A stretch of 64,000 nt of DNA, taken from assembly GCF_019399895.1 (NCBI RefSeq), contig NW_027228801.1, forward strand, positions 62,001 through 126,000, given 5' to 3'. Source of the stretch: Cardiocondyla obscurior. Taxonomy: Eukaryota > Arthropoda > Insecta > Hymenoptera > Formicidae. Shown here in pieces: positions 9,332-20,126 of the stretch. The translations under genes were made by a program, and so were the position numbers. Below the pieces are notes generated by a model, which saw only the letters and a program-made list of their open reading frames with translations, was not told the origin of the DNA and searched no databases. The first letter of the stretch is position 1. Every line of letters begins with the position of its first letter.

Positions 9332-12300
9332 TTAGTGTTCTATGAACGCTTTTAGTCTGTTCGCATGCACTTTTATTATTTTTCTGCCTTTTCTTATGCT
9401 AAAGTTAACATCGCTATGCTTTTGTACTACTATGTACGGCCCTATCCACAGCGCGTCTAATTTCTTGGACCGGCCGCGTCGAACCGTCTCGTCGTAAAGA
9501 AGAACGGAATCTCCGACTCTGAATTCGCGTTTTCGGGAATCTTTGTCATAATTTTCTTTCGCCTTTTCTTTCTCGGTTTTCGCGTGATCGTGTGCGAGGG
9601 AGTTGGAGGCCCGTAATCGTTCGCGTAATTCATTCGCATAGTCGTCATACGAATACGTTTCTTTCGGCGCGGTCTTCAGTGCTGTCGGTAATGTAGCACG
9701 ATGTCCGTAGATAAGTTCGAAGGGGGTTAATCCGGTTGCCGTATGCGGGGTTGTGTTATAAGTAAACATTGCATATGGCAACCATTCATCCCAATCGGAT
9801 TGATCTTCGTCGATGAAATGTCGTAGGTACTCGGCCAGTGTTCGATGCGATCGTTCGAGTGCGCCGTTAGTTTGCGGATGATATGCAGTCGTTTGTATTT
9901 TTTCCATCCGTAGTAGTTTACAAATGTTTTTAAAGATGTTGCTCGTAAAATTCGTTCCTTGATCGGAAAGAACGTATTCCGGTATCCCGTGTTCGAAAAT
10001 TATTTGAGTCACGAACGCTTTTGCTACGGTCGCGGCTTCTTGGTTCGGGATAGGGATCGCTTTACTAAATTTCGTGAGATTGTCTTGAAACGTTAGAATG
10101 TATTTATTATTATTGTTCGTTGTCGGTAGCGGTCCTACTATGTCTAGGGCGCATTTTTCGAACGGTTTAGTCGGCGTGTCTGTGATTATTAGCGGCATTT
10201 TCGTCTTCTTTGATAACTTATTTTTCTGGCACTGTTCGCATTTCTTTATGTATTCCTCTATGTCTCTTCGCATGCCTGGCCACTCATGCTGTAATCTGAT
10301 GCGGTGCAGTGTACGTGTGATGCCTTGGTGTCCGCCTATTGGTGTGTCGTGGTATTCGTGTAAGAGCTTCGCTTTTTCTTCTGTTGAATATGTGTTCTTT
10401 TCTTTTAGCACATATATTGGGAGCTTTTCTTCTTGCTGCGGGGGGTTTCTGCTAAGCGCGTCCGCGTTCGTGTTCTTCTTCCCGTCTTTATGGACTATTT
10501 TGTAATTATATTCTTCGAGTTTCAATCTCCACCTTATCAGGCGGGACCCAGGATCATTTACGTTGAACAGCCAGATCAATGGTTTGTGGTCTGTTACAAT
10601 CGTAAATGTTGTTCCATAGACATAGGGTCGGAAATGTTTCACCGCCCATACTATCGCGAGTAGCTCCTTCTCTGTCGTGCTGTAATTTCTTTCAGCCTTG
10701 TTTAATATACGGCTTGCATATGCAATCGGATGATCCTTTCCTATCTCCCCTTGTGAGAGGATGGCTCCGATTGCTTGATCCGAGGCGTCCGTTGTGACGA
10801 TAAACGGGCGCGTGAAATCGGGGTATTTAAGTATCGGTGCTGTGGTTAAATTTTCCTTTAATATTTCGAACGCATTCTGTTGGTCTATTTCCCACCGAAA
10901 TTTTTCGTCCTTTTTCGTGAGCGTTGTCAATGGTTTCGCGATTTTCGAGAAGTCTTTTATAAATCTCCTATAGTATCCGGCTAATCCGATGAATGATTGT
11001 ACGTCTTTTAACTTTTTTGGTACCGGAAAATTTTTTACCGCGAAAATTTTGGAGGGATCGGGTCGAATTCCATTTTCGGTTATTAGATGTCCGAGATATA
11101 GTACTTCTTTTCGTAAAAACTCGCACTTGTCCGGTTGCAATTTTAAATTATTTTCTCGTAATCGTTTGAAAACGGCTTCGAGTCTCTTGTTGTGTTCCTT
11201 TAGCGTTGATCCGTAGATGACTATATCGTCTAGATACACGAGACACTTGATACCGTGTAGGCCCGATAAGACCGAGTTCATCATGCGCTGAAATGTTGCC
11301 GGTGCATTTTTAAGTCCAAAAGGCATCCTGTTAAATTCATAATGTCCCTCGGGTGTAGAAAACGCGGTTTTCTGTTTATGCTCTTCCTTCATTTGGATTT
11401 GGTGGTATCCTGATGCCAAATCCAGGGTCGTAAAGTACTTCGCGTGCCCGAGTTGATCGAGTATATCGGTCATATTCGGAATAGGGAAGGAATCGCCTAT
11501 TGTAATGTCGTTCAGTTTTCTAAAATCGACGACTATTCTTAGTTTCGATTTTCCGGATGCGTCGGCTTTTTTGGGGACCACTAGTATGGGTGCGTTCCAC
11601 TGACTTGCGCTGGTTCTTATAATTCCTTCATCGAGCATCTTCTTTACCTGCTCTCGTACTTCTACCTTATGTTTTTCGGGCAGTCGGTAAGGGCGGCAGC
11701 TAATTGGCCTACTTTCCTTTTCCGTGATAATTTCGTGCGCGACAGAGTCAGTAAAGGAAAGCGGGTCGCCTGGCAATTGAAAAATGTCGCAAAAGCTTTC
11801 GCAGATTTTTAGCAATTCGCCTTTTTCTTCTTTATTTAAGTGTTGGATTCTAAGCTGCTTTTTAACTTGCTCTCTTCGCTGCTGCACTGCGGCTATATTT
11901 GGCTTATCTTGTAACGCGAGCGCGCTGACCGTGCACAATTGTGGCTCCTCTTCTATGTGTACGGCGGGTGTGTGGAATGGCACGGCTGTGTCTCGTGTGT
12001 TTAAAATGCTTATGGCATAAATATTATTTTCGGGGGCTACTAGACAATTGCCTATGAACACGCCGGGTTGAAGTTCATCGGCATATATTATTCCGATCTG
12101 GTTGCTGTCGGTGACGGCTTGTATTATTGTTTCGCTTCTCGGTGGTAGCGTCGTGCGTATGTACGGTTGTAACGGGATCGCGGCGCGGTTGATTATCAGA
12201 AGCCCGTTCTCGACGTCGTATACGGTGCGTTGCGCTTTAAGGAAATCCATCCCGAGTATCCCGTCGTACGCAATGGGAAAATCGTCGGGCACCACGTGCA

Positions 12301-14269
12301 TCACGTGCGAGATCGTACTGTCTCGCAAGTAAATTAACACGCGAGTTGTTCCTATTGTTTGCGCCTTATGTCCGGTCACACCAGTTAGGGCCATCGATTC
12401 GGTATAAATCGGTGTATCGCCCTTCAGCTTCCCCACTTTGACGAGGGTGATAGCAGCACCGGTGTCCAGCAAAAACGTCATTTTACCGCCCGTGGCTTGT
12501 AATACGGGCAGGGTGACGAGATCCAAGTGACGATTTTTGTTGTCGTCTGAGATGTGCGACACTTGATAATCTCGCGCGGGCCGCGTCTCATATCGTGTCT
12601 CGTTATCTACGCGCGTGTCGTCGCGTGACGGTTGTCTCGTAGGCGCTCTCGCTCTCTCCTCCGGTAAGGTTGAATGTACCGTGGTCGTCCGTCGGGGTGC
12701 TCGCGGGGGAGCTCGGTTATCGCGTCGTGCTCCTTGCGATATCTCGCTGTCCCTTTTTAACTTGCGGCATTCTTCGCGCGTGTGATATTGCTTGTTGCAG
12801 TAATTGCAAAATTTGTCCGTGGTATTAACGCGCGGTGCATAATCGGCTCTGGGCAAACCGTACCTGGGTGCGTACCTGCCGGTGCGGCACAGAAATCCCG
12901 GGTGCCCCTGCCTCCCGCATCTGTTGCATGTGGGTATGGGTGGGCGGGTTGCCGGGGTGCGCGGGAAGTTTCGCTCGATGTACGCTCGCTCGTTGTAAGC
13001 GCGTAGGGGTGCGCTACGCTGCCTTTCCTCCGCTGCAGCTCCTGCTATCGCTTCTTGTAACGTCCTGTAGTTTCGGGACCGGACGATTGTCTGCAGATGC
13101 GGCAGCAGACCCGTCTGGTAATTGTTCAGTACTTGTTTCTGGAGCGAGTTCCATATCCCGCGTTTTTCGTCCGCCGTGTAGCTGGAGCCTTCGCTCAACG
13201 CGTCATATAGCTCGGTGACTAGTGTGTCGGCTCGGGTTCCGTATGCTTGCGCGCTTTCTCCCGTACGCTGACGTAGCTGGTTGAATTCCAGCTGGAGATG
13301 GGCTGTACCTCGTCGCTGTACGTAACCCTCTTCGATTTCGCGTATGAATTGCGCGAAGTTTAGGATTTGCTTTGATTCGAATCGCGAGAGCGCTCGTCCC
13401 GTAAGTTTTGTGTAGAGTATAGCCGTCAATAACTCATCCACGTCTTCCGGGTCTACTTTTCGCGCCGCATATTCGCATGCTTTAATAAACTTTTTGACGT
13501 TGTTTTCGCTCCCGTCGAACGAGGGTATAAATCCGATTGCGTTTTGCAGTGTTAAGTATTGCCGCGGGTTGTTGAGGGAATGCCGCACATCTCTTTGGGG
13601 CCGTCTCGGGGGTGGCACGGGTTGCTGCAAGGAGTCCGCCGTCTTGTTGAGCCTGGCGCCGTATCTTTGCGCGAGATATTCGTTTTCTAATCTTTCCACT
13701 CTCGTTGCGGTCAGTGATATCGCGTCGAGTATCGTGAGCATCGCATCGTCGCGCGTCGTGCCGCCTGGTCGCGAGATTGGCGAGGAATGTCGACACGGCG
13801 GTTGCGTTGTGTTCGTGTTGGCGCCGGGTTCCGTGTTATTGATAGAGTTTTCGCCGTGTGAGTTCCGCGCTCTCGTGCCTTCCCCGCTTGCGAGCGAGGG
13901 CTCGTTCCTCTCGCCGTTATCGGTCATCATAAATACAAATCGCTGGTCTTCGGGTGCAAATATTTCGCTCACTAGTGATCCTATTGATGATCGGCGACTT
14001 TGATTACCGGATTCCTCGGCTTCTCGGTAATTCGCGAAATTCGCGTTACCCGAATACATGGGTACAGGGAGGGAGATTCCGTTCGTGAATTCGTAAATCG
14101 CGCTATCGCGGGCCAGGATGTCGTCGTCTACAGTTATTTCGCGGATAAAACTTCGCGTCTGATTCGGAATTCTCTTAAAGATAGGTTGTAGGTTTTCGGG
14201 CTCGGTAATGCCGTTCAACCACGATAGGCGCGACGTGTGGCAGTGTAAATAGAATTCGCCGCGGTACAT
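9332..14269 (-). CDS. gag-pol: Gag-Pol polyprotein of errantivirus A
   Basis: A single uninterrupted frame of 1645 codons. The Gag part covers about residues 1-540, with two CCHC-like zinc knuckles near 446-460 and 487-501. It is followed by an aspartic protease (LLDTGA near 600), reverse transcriptase (YLDD near 1011), RNase H (TTDASD near 1163) and an integrase with an HHCC zinc domain (about 1300-1340) and a DDE core (DQGTNF near 1434, then NGALER near 1470). Order and length fit the gypsy class, although gag and pol here are in one frame without the usual frameshift. All catalytic motifs look intact, in keeping with the identical LTRs. The next gene in the element is env. Confidence 0.93.
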   Translation of the reverse strand: MYRGEFYLHCHTSRLSWLNGITEPENLQPIFKRIPNQTRSFIREITVDDDILARDSAIYEFTNGISLPVPMYSGNANFANYREAEESGNQSRRSSIGSLVSEIFAPEDQRFVFMMTDNGERNEPSLASGEGTRARNSHGENSINNTEPGANTNTTQPPCRHSSPISRPGGTTRDDAMLTILDAISLTATRVERLENEYLAQRYGARLNKTADSLQQPVPPPRRPQRDVRHSLNNPRQYLTLQNAIGFIPSFDGSENNVKKFIKACEYAARKVDPEDVDELLTAILYTKLTGRALSRFESKQILNFAQFIREIEEGYVQRRGTAHLQLEFNQLRQRTGESAQAYGTRADTLVTELYDALSEGSSYTADEKRGIWNSLQKQVLNNYQTGLLPHLQTIVRSRNYRTLQEAIAGAAAEERQRSAPLRAYNERAYIERNFPRTPATRPPIPTCNRCGRQGHPGFLCRTGRYAPRYGLPRADYAPRVNTTDKFCNYCNKQYHTREECRKLKRDSEISQGARRDNRAPPRAPRRTTTVHSTLPEERARAPTRQPSRDDTRVDNETRYETRPARDYQVSHISDDNKNRHLDLVTLPVLQATGGKMTFLLDTGAAITLVKVGKLKGDTPIYTESMALTGVTGHKAQTIGTTRVLIYLRDSTISHVMHVVPDDFPIAYDGILGMDFLKAQRTVYDVENGLLIINRAAIPLQPYIRTTLPPRSETIIQAVTDSNQIGIIYADELQPGVFIGNCLVAPENNIYAISILNTRDTAVPFHTPAVHIEEEPQLCTVSALALQDKPNIAAVQQRREQVKKQLRIQHLNKEEKGELLKICESFCDIFQLPGDPLSFTDSVAHEIITEKESRPISCRPYRLPEKHKVEVREQVKKMLDEGIIRTSASQWNAPILVVPKKADASGKSKLRIVVDFRKLNDITIGDSFPIPNMTDILDQLGHAKYFTTLDLASGYHQIQMKEEHKQKTAFSTPEGHYEFNRMPFGLKNAPATFQRMMNSVLSGLHGIKCLVYLDDIVIYGSTLKEHNKRLEAVFKRLRENNLKLQPDKCEFLRKEVLYLGHLITENGIRPDPSKIFAVKNFPVPKKLKDVQSFIGLAGYYRRFIKDFSKIAKPLTTLTKKDEKFRWEIDQQNAFEILKENLTTAPILKYPDFTRPFIVTTDASDQAIGAILSQGEIGKDHPIAYASRILNKAERNYSTTEKELLAIVWAVKHFRPYVYGTTFTIVTDHKPLIWLFNVNDPGSRLIRWRLKLEEYNYKIVHKDGKKNTNADALSRNPPQQEEKLPIYVLKEKNTYSTEEKAKLLHEYHDTPIGGHQGITRTLHRIRLQHEWPGMRRDIEEYIKKCEQCQKNKLSKKTKMPLIITDTPTKPFEKCALDIVGPLPTTNNNNKYILTFQDNLTKFSKAIPIPNQEAATVAKAFVTQIIFEHGIPEYVLSDQGTNFTSNIFKNICKLLRMEKIQTTAYHPQTNGALERSHRTLAEYLRHFIDEDQSDWDEWLPYAMFTYNTTPHTATGLTPFELIYGHRATLPTALKTAPKETYSYDDYANELRERLRASNSLAHDHAKTEKEKAKENYDKDSRKREFRVGDSVLLYDETVRRGRSKKLDALWIGPYIVVQKHSDVNFSIRKGRKIIKVHANRLKAFIEH

Positions 14270-14694
14270 ACAATCTTATTCGCTTTTTTCGCCCTGCATA
14301 TATATGTATATAACTAACTTACAATAACGCCGGTAACAGCATGCTGCGTGATAGCTGATGAGTCGCGATGTTCTCAGCTTGGCTGCTCGTATGCTTCTCT
14401 ATCTCGTATTCGGTCTGCTTGGCTGCTTATCTGCGTGGCTGCTTATCTGCGTGGCTGCTTATCTGCGTGGCTGCTGCTCGTAGTTACGCTGGTCAGGGGA
14501 TGCTCAGGTTGCACGTCCGGCTCTCCCTTGCTTGTGGTCTTCTTCTATCTTCTCATTCATAAGTTGAATTCTTACAGATTTTTTATTTGTTTGTTGCAGA
14601 GGTCCCGCATTACCAGTCGGACGCCCAGTAGACGGAAGGCGCCGGCACAAGGGCGACTAAACTCCGGGGGGCGAATCCCACCGTTGCCACCAGT
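14270..14694 (-). other. Errantivirus A leader with 16-bp repeats and tRNA-Leu-type PBS
   Basis: Immediately after the 5' LTR (minus strand) a two-base spacer is followed by TGGTGGCAACGGTGGGATTC (14673-14692). From memory this is complementary to the 3' end of a tRNA-Leu and would be the primer-binding site. The leader also contains about 3.5 copies of a 16-bp unit (GGCTGCTTATCTGCGT on the + strand, about 14418-14475). Confidence 0.7.
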
Positions 14695-15097
14695 TGTTGC
14701 ACCGCAAGGGTGCTGTGGGGTTCGTTCTCCGGAGAGAATTATGTTTTTTGAGAGAAATAAAGTCGCCTCTTGATATTTCTTGTTCACTTTTTTATTTCCT
14801 TCCTTTCTTTATTACACTTGTTGATTAATTAAAGACTTCACGCGAGATTCTGGTTAACGACTGACTGTCCGGGCCGCGGCTGCCCCTATATATCTCCTAC
14901 TGTTGCTATGCCAAAAACCATAGCAATCAGCGGAATCGCGGGTGGCAACCGCGACTGGCCTCGGACTTCGCGTCCCGGCCGGAAATGCCGGGTTACCTTG
15001 ATCGGCGGTATTCTGCCGATCAAGCTAAACGGTCGCGCGCGTGCGACATTCCGACGTTATTCCCGAGCCTCTGTTGCTAAGGGCTCGGGATATAACA
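14695..15097 (-). repeat. 5' LTR of errantivirus A
   Basis: 403 bp, same sequence as 6364-6766. It is followed by the target duplication AAAT (15098-15101) and then the continuation of LTR-2.5 copy 1. Confidence 0.93.
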
Positions 15098-15663
15098 AAA
15101 TCTTGTGTTTCGGCGGAGCACGCTCTCTTGCATACAAGATACCAGCGTATACGTTTCCTTAAACTATCGCGAGTGCCAGTCAGTGCAAGATCGCAAAACA
15201 AGCTCTAGAAGCAGCATCAAGAAGATCTCCGAAAAAGTAAGTTTCAACGATTAATTATGTATTCTCGCGAAAATCGGTTCCACTAAATGTTTTTATCTAA
15301 TTCAAGTGTTCTTTAATAATTTCAATCAAAGAGAGAAGGGAATGTCCGAGTCGGAGTTCCGGAGATTTGATTCCGTCCATTGGACTTCGTTGTGAATCTA
15401 ATGTGTGAGGAAAACTGCTCCGAATATCGGCTGAGATACGCCGTCGAATGACCAGCAACTTACTGTGGTTCACACCGCGAAATGTTGCTGGAAGTTTGGC
15501 GACTATCCACGGCTAAGAAAACGGCAAGCGATCCTCGCCTAAGATGAACTGCGGAGATTCATTAATGGACGAAATCGTCGGTGACGAGTCTCCTTCGACC
15601 CTTTCTTTGTTAAATTCACAAAATCCTGTTCAATAAAAATTAATATTAAATTATAAATTTTAG

Positions 15664-16500
15664 TGGAATCTACTAACAAGAAAACGCTAAAGAAGAGCCG
15701 GGCGCGGCGAAACAAGCAGAATAAGAATCTAAGAGAACCAGTACGCCGGTTCTTCCTTTAATATTTGCTCACGGCGGCGCCAAGCAAGGAGGTATTTGTA
15801 ACTCCTCCGCGTCACGAGGAGAGACCGTGATCCCCACGTCCGGGCGCTCCGCCACCGTTGCCCATCCATGGAGACCCGGAACCTTTATTCGGCTATGTCT
15901 TGCCCGAAAAAACTCCCAACAACCATCTTGAAACATCAGACGATATTTTAAACATCTCGAGTCAGTCCACAGAGCCGGGATCGGAACAATTCTGCCACAC
16001 GTCTCTGTCTTACACCCCAGATTCATCCCTCATCTCCGAATCACAGTTTCCCGGAGCTGAGTTTCGCGCCTGTTCCTCTCCTTTCACAACGCCTCCTTTT
16101 CCTTTTGAACCCGAGGAAGTCGACTCTCTGGGCGAGGATGAATCCATCTCTCTCCCAGAAGTAGACTTTTCCGATTAACCTCCATCTCCCGTCCCGAGTA
16201 TCGAGGTTCTCGAGGAGCATCCAGAACCAAGGGAGGTTAGAGACCCTCTCCTGGAGCTCCTTCGCAGGGCCTGTACTCCGTGGACAGATCCTGTTCCGTA
16301 AGGGGCCTATTTCATCGGTCCTGACCATATCGAGCCTGAAGAGATCAAGAGACAGGGGGCTCGTTCTGCTCCTGATTCTCATTTTTTTATATATTACTCC
16401 GGGGTGGAATTTCCTTTCCTGGCCCCGATGCGGCTGATCGACCTCGTTTTCCCGAGTACTATAGCGAGGGTGATTGAAATCAAAGAAATCACGTTGGACT
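15664..16500 (+). pseudogene. Decayed LTR-2.5 ORF, copy 1
   Basis: Homologue of the 215-codon ORF at 29103-29749. The upstream intron (15237-15663, GTAAGT...TTTTAG) is preserved, and the splice again joins A to TG to create ATG. The frame begins with the same Lys/Arg-rich N-terminus but meets TAA near 15760, where the other copy has CAA. Parts of the proline-rich remainder stay readable (for example 15858-16178). Confidence 0.65.
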
Positions 16501-17292
16501 AAATCACCGTCACATTTTTAAAAGACATTTACACACATATACATTCAACATTGTAAATATACACAAATTATATAATGTTAAAGTTACACCTCTTTTAGAG
16601 GTGTTAATTAGATTTATTCCTTTTTCATATTTTATTATTATTTCTGCCAAAACCTTAAATTTATTTTTATTCTTCAGATATGTCAATTAATATTAAATTT
16701 TGTTATATTTTGTTTTTGAAATTCTGAGTTAATTATTTAAATACAACTCTAATATCCTGTTCATGCGAATAACCACGGCCGGTTCTATCTTAGAGAATAA
16801 GGATTTACCTCCTTTCTCTAAAAAAGAACCAACTACGCGCTCATTCTAAGTCCGAAAAACTGAATTATTTAATCTGTGTAGTATAATGGGGGAAAAGGTG
16901 CGGCACTGGTGTTCGCTCTGCGCGCGAACACATAGTTGGCCTAGAACGATAAGTCATGTAGATGGCAGCTCACTCGACTTGACTAAGACTATTCATAGAT
17001 GGCGACCAAGTCCGCTAGATTTAAAACGGGCGAACGCAGGACGGAGGACGAGTGGTCTGTAAAACTGCTAGAAGTGAATGGGAAATAAAAGAACACGATA
17101 TACCCGGACTAGTTTCTTTATTCATCTAACGACCAGACGATTACATCTGCGCGTAAAATAGCGTGGACTCGAATCTCGAATCCCACGCAAAACTCGGTGG
17201 TGCGTCAACTCCCTACCTTACCCACGAATATCTATTCTGAGGATTTCCTTCAAATAACCAATTTATAAAAATATAATCCTCTTGACGTAACA

Positions 17293-17578
17293 CTATCTAC
17301 CATTAATAATAAAATACACTGGTCTGGGACACTCTGTATATTAAAATAAATTTACTAACATTTTCAAGAGAAAATATAGTAAAATTTATAAAAAGTCTTC
17401 ATAATGAGAACTTCTTTTTCATACTTTAAAAAACATCTACAAACAGATATTATAAAGAATTCTTTTAAAAGATATCGTAATAATAGATAACTTATTGATA
17501 TCATTTTTAAGACAAATTAATGTACTTTTCAAAAAGTCTTCTTAAAGAATTCCTGCTCTCAATAATGTTTACTGGATA
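17293..17578. other. AT-rich spacer with a degenerate mariner-type end
   Basis: No gene seen. It contains ACTGGTCTGGGACACTCTGTA near 17320-17341, which resembles the TACAGGGTGTCCC terminus of the MITEs at 39985-41602, so it is probably the end of a truncated copy. Confidence 0.4.
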
Positions 17579-18011
17579 TGTACACGGACCACCAGAGATA
17601 GCGTTCGGCGGTACGCTAGTCTCTCCGATCTGAGACGACAGCGGCATACGTGCGATAGCGCGTCACGCTTCACACAATGAAGCATGCACGTGTGCCGCGG
17701 AGCGCCGAGGAGATCGAGAGAACGGGGGAAAATGTAGTGGGGCGCGATTTGATGCTCCATCCTTTAGAGAAACGCGTGATGGAGAGAGAACGCTATAGGT
17801 TAGGCACGGGATCAAAGCGGTATAAATATCGCTCTCGCTCGCACGCGTTTGTTTAGATGCGAGCGTTAAGGGGATCCTAAAGTGAATCGCGAACTCAAAC
17901 GGGGATGGTAATAAAGGAATTACAAATGTTGGTATTGTCAACAGAGTCGGTAATATCAACATTTGTAATTATACTATTACCACATACAGGGTGAACATAT
18001 ATAAATGTACA

Positions 18012-18425
18012 AGCATATAAAGCATTAGATGCTTCTGATTTTTTTAGAATCAGTACCATCATAACAGATGCTTTTGATTCTTGTTAAAATTGGTACTATC
18101 ATACTAATGCTTTTGATTCTTGTAACATTCAGTACCATTTAAAGAAATGCTTCTGATTTTTCTTAGAATCAGTACCGTATAAACAGATGCTTCTGATTCT
18201 TGTTACATTCAGTACCATCTAAAAAGATGCTTCTGATGTTTCTTAGAATCAGTACCATCGTATTACATGCTTTTGATTCTTGTAACATTCAGTACCATTT
18301 AAAGAAATGCTTCTGATTTTTCTTAGAATCAGTACCGTATAAACAGATGCTTCTGATTCTTGTTACATTCAGTACCATCTAAACAGATTCTTCTGATGTT
18401 TCTTAGAATCAGTACCATCGTATTA
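18012..18425. repeat. 40-bp hairpin satellite at the outer end of Kolobok-1
   Basis: About ten units of 40 bp, consensus around ATGCTTCTGATTCTTGTTA then ATTCAGTACCATCTAAACAG. The array continues after the gypsy insertion at 23735-23915. It is the same repeat, inverted, as 55112-55830. Each unit is a near-palindrome (AATCAG...CTGATT around CATCT...AGATG). Confidence 0.85.
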
Positions 18426-18429
18426 CATG

Positions 18430-18927
18430 TGTGGGTGCGGATTTGCCCGCACCCCGTCAGATGACGGTACCGGCATCACCTGCGGCCGGCCGTCGTCGCA
18501 AACAATTGATAGTGCCGCGAACTATCTTCTCCCTTGCCTAGCAACAGCCCGGCTTGGCAACGGGACCTATGGACCTTCTAGAAGCCTTTTCGTCAGCTTC
18601 CGCTGACGCAGCGTTGCATCAGCTCGGATGATGCACCGGGAAGTCCCGTCTCTAACAAAGGGCTGATAAGCCACAAAGAGACTTCCTCTCGCGCTTCCTT
18701 GCTGGCGACGCGTCAGAGCGTCAGTCCAGCACTCGAAGTCGTTCCGCGCGCACGCGACGAATTCTTATAGTTTATATTGAGTCTTTGTATTCCTTTTTAC
18801 TTTGTCATTTTCTTGATTCCTTTTGTATTGATTTTGAATTACATTTTATTGTTACTTTCTATTTCTTGGGTTATTTCGCTACACATCCTTCGCGTTTCCT
18901 ATCCCGCGAATTAGTGAATAGCCTAAA
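18430..18927 (+). repeat. 5' LTR of the gypsy element, followed by PBS
   Basis: 498 bp, starting TGTGGGTGCGG and ending GCCTAAA. It is followed after one base by TGGTGACCCCGACGTGAT (18929 onwards), the expected position for a primer-binding site. I did not assign the tRNA. Confidence 0.88.
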
Positions 18928-19022
18928 TTGGTGACCCCGACGTGATTTGAGTGTTCCGTCGCCCAAGTGACAACTTGTTTTGACTTGACTTCAAGCGACT
19001 TGTGCGCGAGTTTTTTGTGATC

Positions 19023-20126
19023 ATGGCCAACATGCTCACCCCGTCGAAGGAGATGTCCTCCGCTAAATCGGACCAGCCCGCGACAGGCGAGGCTGCCTCA
19101 ACCGATTACGTCGACCTGACTCGCAACGACGGGCCAACGGCTTCCCCTCGTGCGGCTCAATCAACGCCTCACGCGGCGCCTTTGCCGCCGCGCGTGCCTG
19201 GTGCTCATCCGGAGGAAACTTCGGAGTTGGCAGCCAGCTGCCGACTTCTGGCTTTTTGGAAGGACAACCCGGAGTTGTGGTTCTTCCAGGTGGAAGCCAC
19301 CTTTCAAATCCACCGAATCACCGCCGATAGCAGCAAGTTTAACATGGTGGTGGCCAAGCTCGATGTTGACAGCCTACAGGAGGTGGCGGACATCATCAAG
19401 AAGTCTCCTGCCTCCGGCAAGTACAATCGCTTTAAGGCATCTATTCTAGAACGGCTTAGCGATTCCGCGGATCGCCAGTTGCGGAAGCTTCTCACTTAGC
19501 TAGAGCTGGGTGACAGAAAGCCGTCCCAGCTACTTCGCCATATGCGAACTCTGGCTGGCGACAGGGCCACCGAGGCCGTTCTACGCGTCAAGTGGCTCGA
19601 TTTGCTTCCGGCTAGCTCGCAGAGACTTTTGCGTATCTTTCACGCGTCAACGCTTGACGAACTCGCGACCGCGGCCGACGAAATGATGGACAGTGGCTCG
19701 CAAGTCATGGCCATCTCCCTGCCACCTAAGAAAATCAAGACCGAAGTGGCTGCGACACCTGCGTTTGCAGTTCCTGAGAGAACTTCGTCTCCCTCGTCCG
19801 AACGCAACCGCTTGAGAACCGAGGATTCGCTCTCCTCTGCCGCCGATTTGGCCGACGCGATTCACGCCTGTCGCGTCTCGCTCGCGAAGCTGATTACTTT
19901 GAATCGGAATATGTTCGATCTGATGAAGGCCGATCCTCTTGCCGAGCGTCGCTCTCGCTCGCGCGAACGTCCGCGATCGCGATCATTGTCATCGTTGTCG
20001 ACGCCTCCCAGCACGCGCCCGGACAAAGTGTGTTATTATCATCGGCGCTGGGGAAAGGCCGCGAAAAACTGTCAGCAGCCCTGCGATTTCCAGGCTGCCT
20101 CGTCTCCGGCACCCTCGGGAAACTGA
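19023..20126 (+). pseudogene. gag: Gag of the gypsy element, one in-frame stop
   Basis: Starts at the ATG at 19023 (MANMLTPSKEMSS). A capsid-like region contains WFFQVEATFQIHRI and is interrupted by TAG at 19497-19499. The same frame then continues (MRTLAGDRATEAVLRVKWL) to 20126. A basic Arg/Ser region near the end and C-x-H-poor sequence take the place of classic zinc knuckles. Pol overlaps its 3' end in the -1 frame, the usual arrangement for programmed frameshifting in this class. Confidence 0.75.

Larger units (their letters stand above)
6364..15097 (-). mobile_element. Errantivirus (gypsy-class endogenous retrovirus) copy A, complete
   Basis: Two 403-bp LTRs (6364-6766 and 14695-15097) appear identical and flank leader, gag-pol and env on the minus strand. 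The insertion is framed by the 4-bp duplication AAAT (6360-6363 and 15098-15101), and the empty site is visible in the related sequence near 28521-28530. A primer-binding site and a polypurine tract sit at the expected positions. Identical LTRs imply very recent insertion. A + strand exon between env and pol is described separately. Confidence 0.95.
5602..17292 (+). mobile_element. LTR-2.5 copy 1 (solo-LTR-like), split by errantivirus A
   Basis: The left part (5602-6363) and right part (15098-17292) align end to end with the uninterrupted copy at 27771-30311. Termini are TGTTACGTC and GACGTAACA, TG/CA ends as in LTRs. The split falls in the TATA region CTTATAAAAT. I see no clear target duplication for this copy. 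A segment of roughly 270 bp at about 16870-17140 is absent from the other copy. The element carries an intron (15237-15663) and a decayed ORF. Confidence 0.75.

Noticed and set aside
10098..13218. Several 60-135-codon + strand ORFs opposite gag-pol
   Set aside because: They lie wholly antisense to the intact Gag-Pol frame and none shows splice signals; without a second copy of this region they cannot be supported.
5602..17292. LTR-2.5 as a DNA transposon with 9-bp inverted ends
   Set aside because: TG/CA termini, a 4-bp duplication in copy 2 and LTR-like promoter content fit a solo LTR better, although no full-length parent is seen here.
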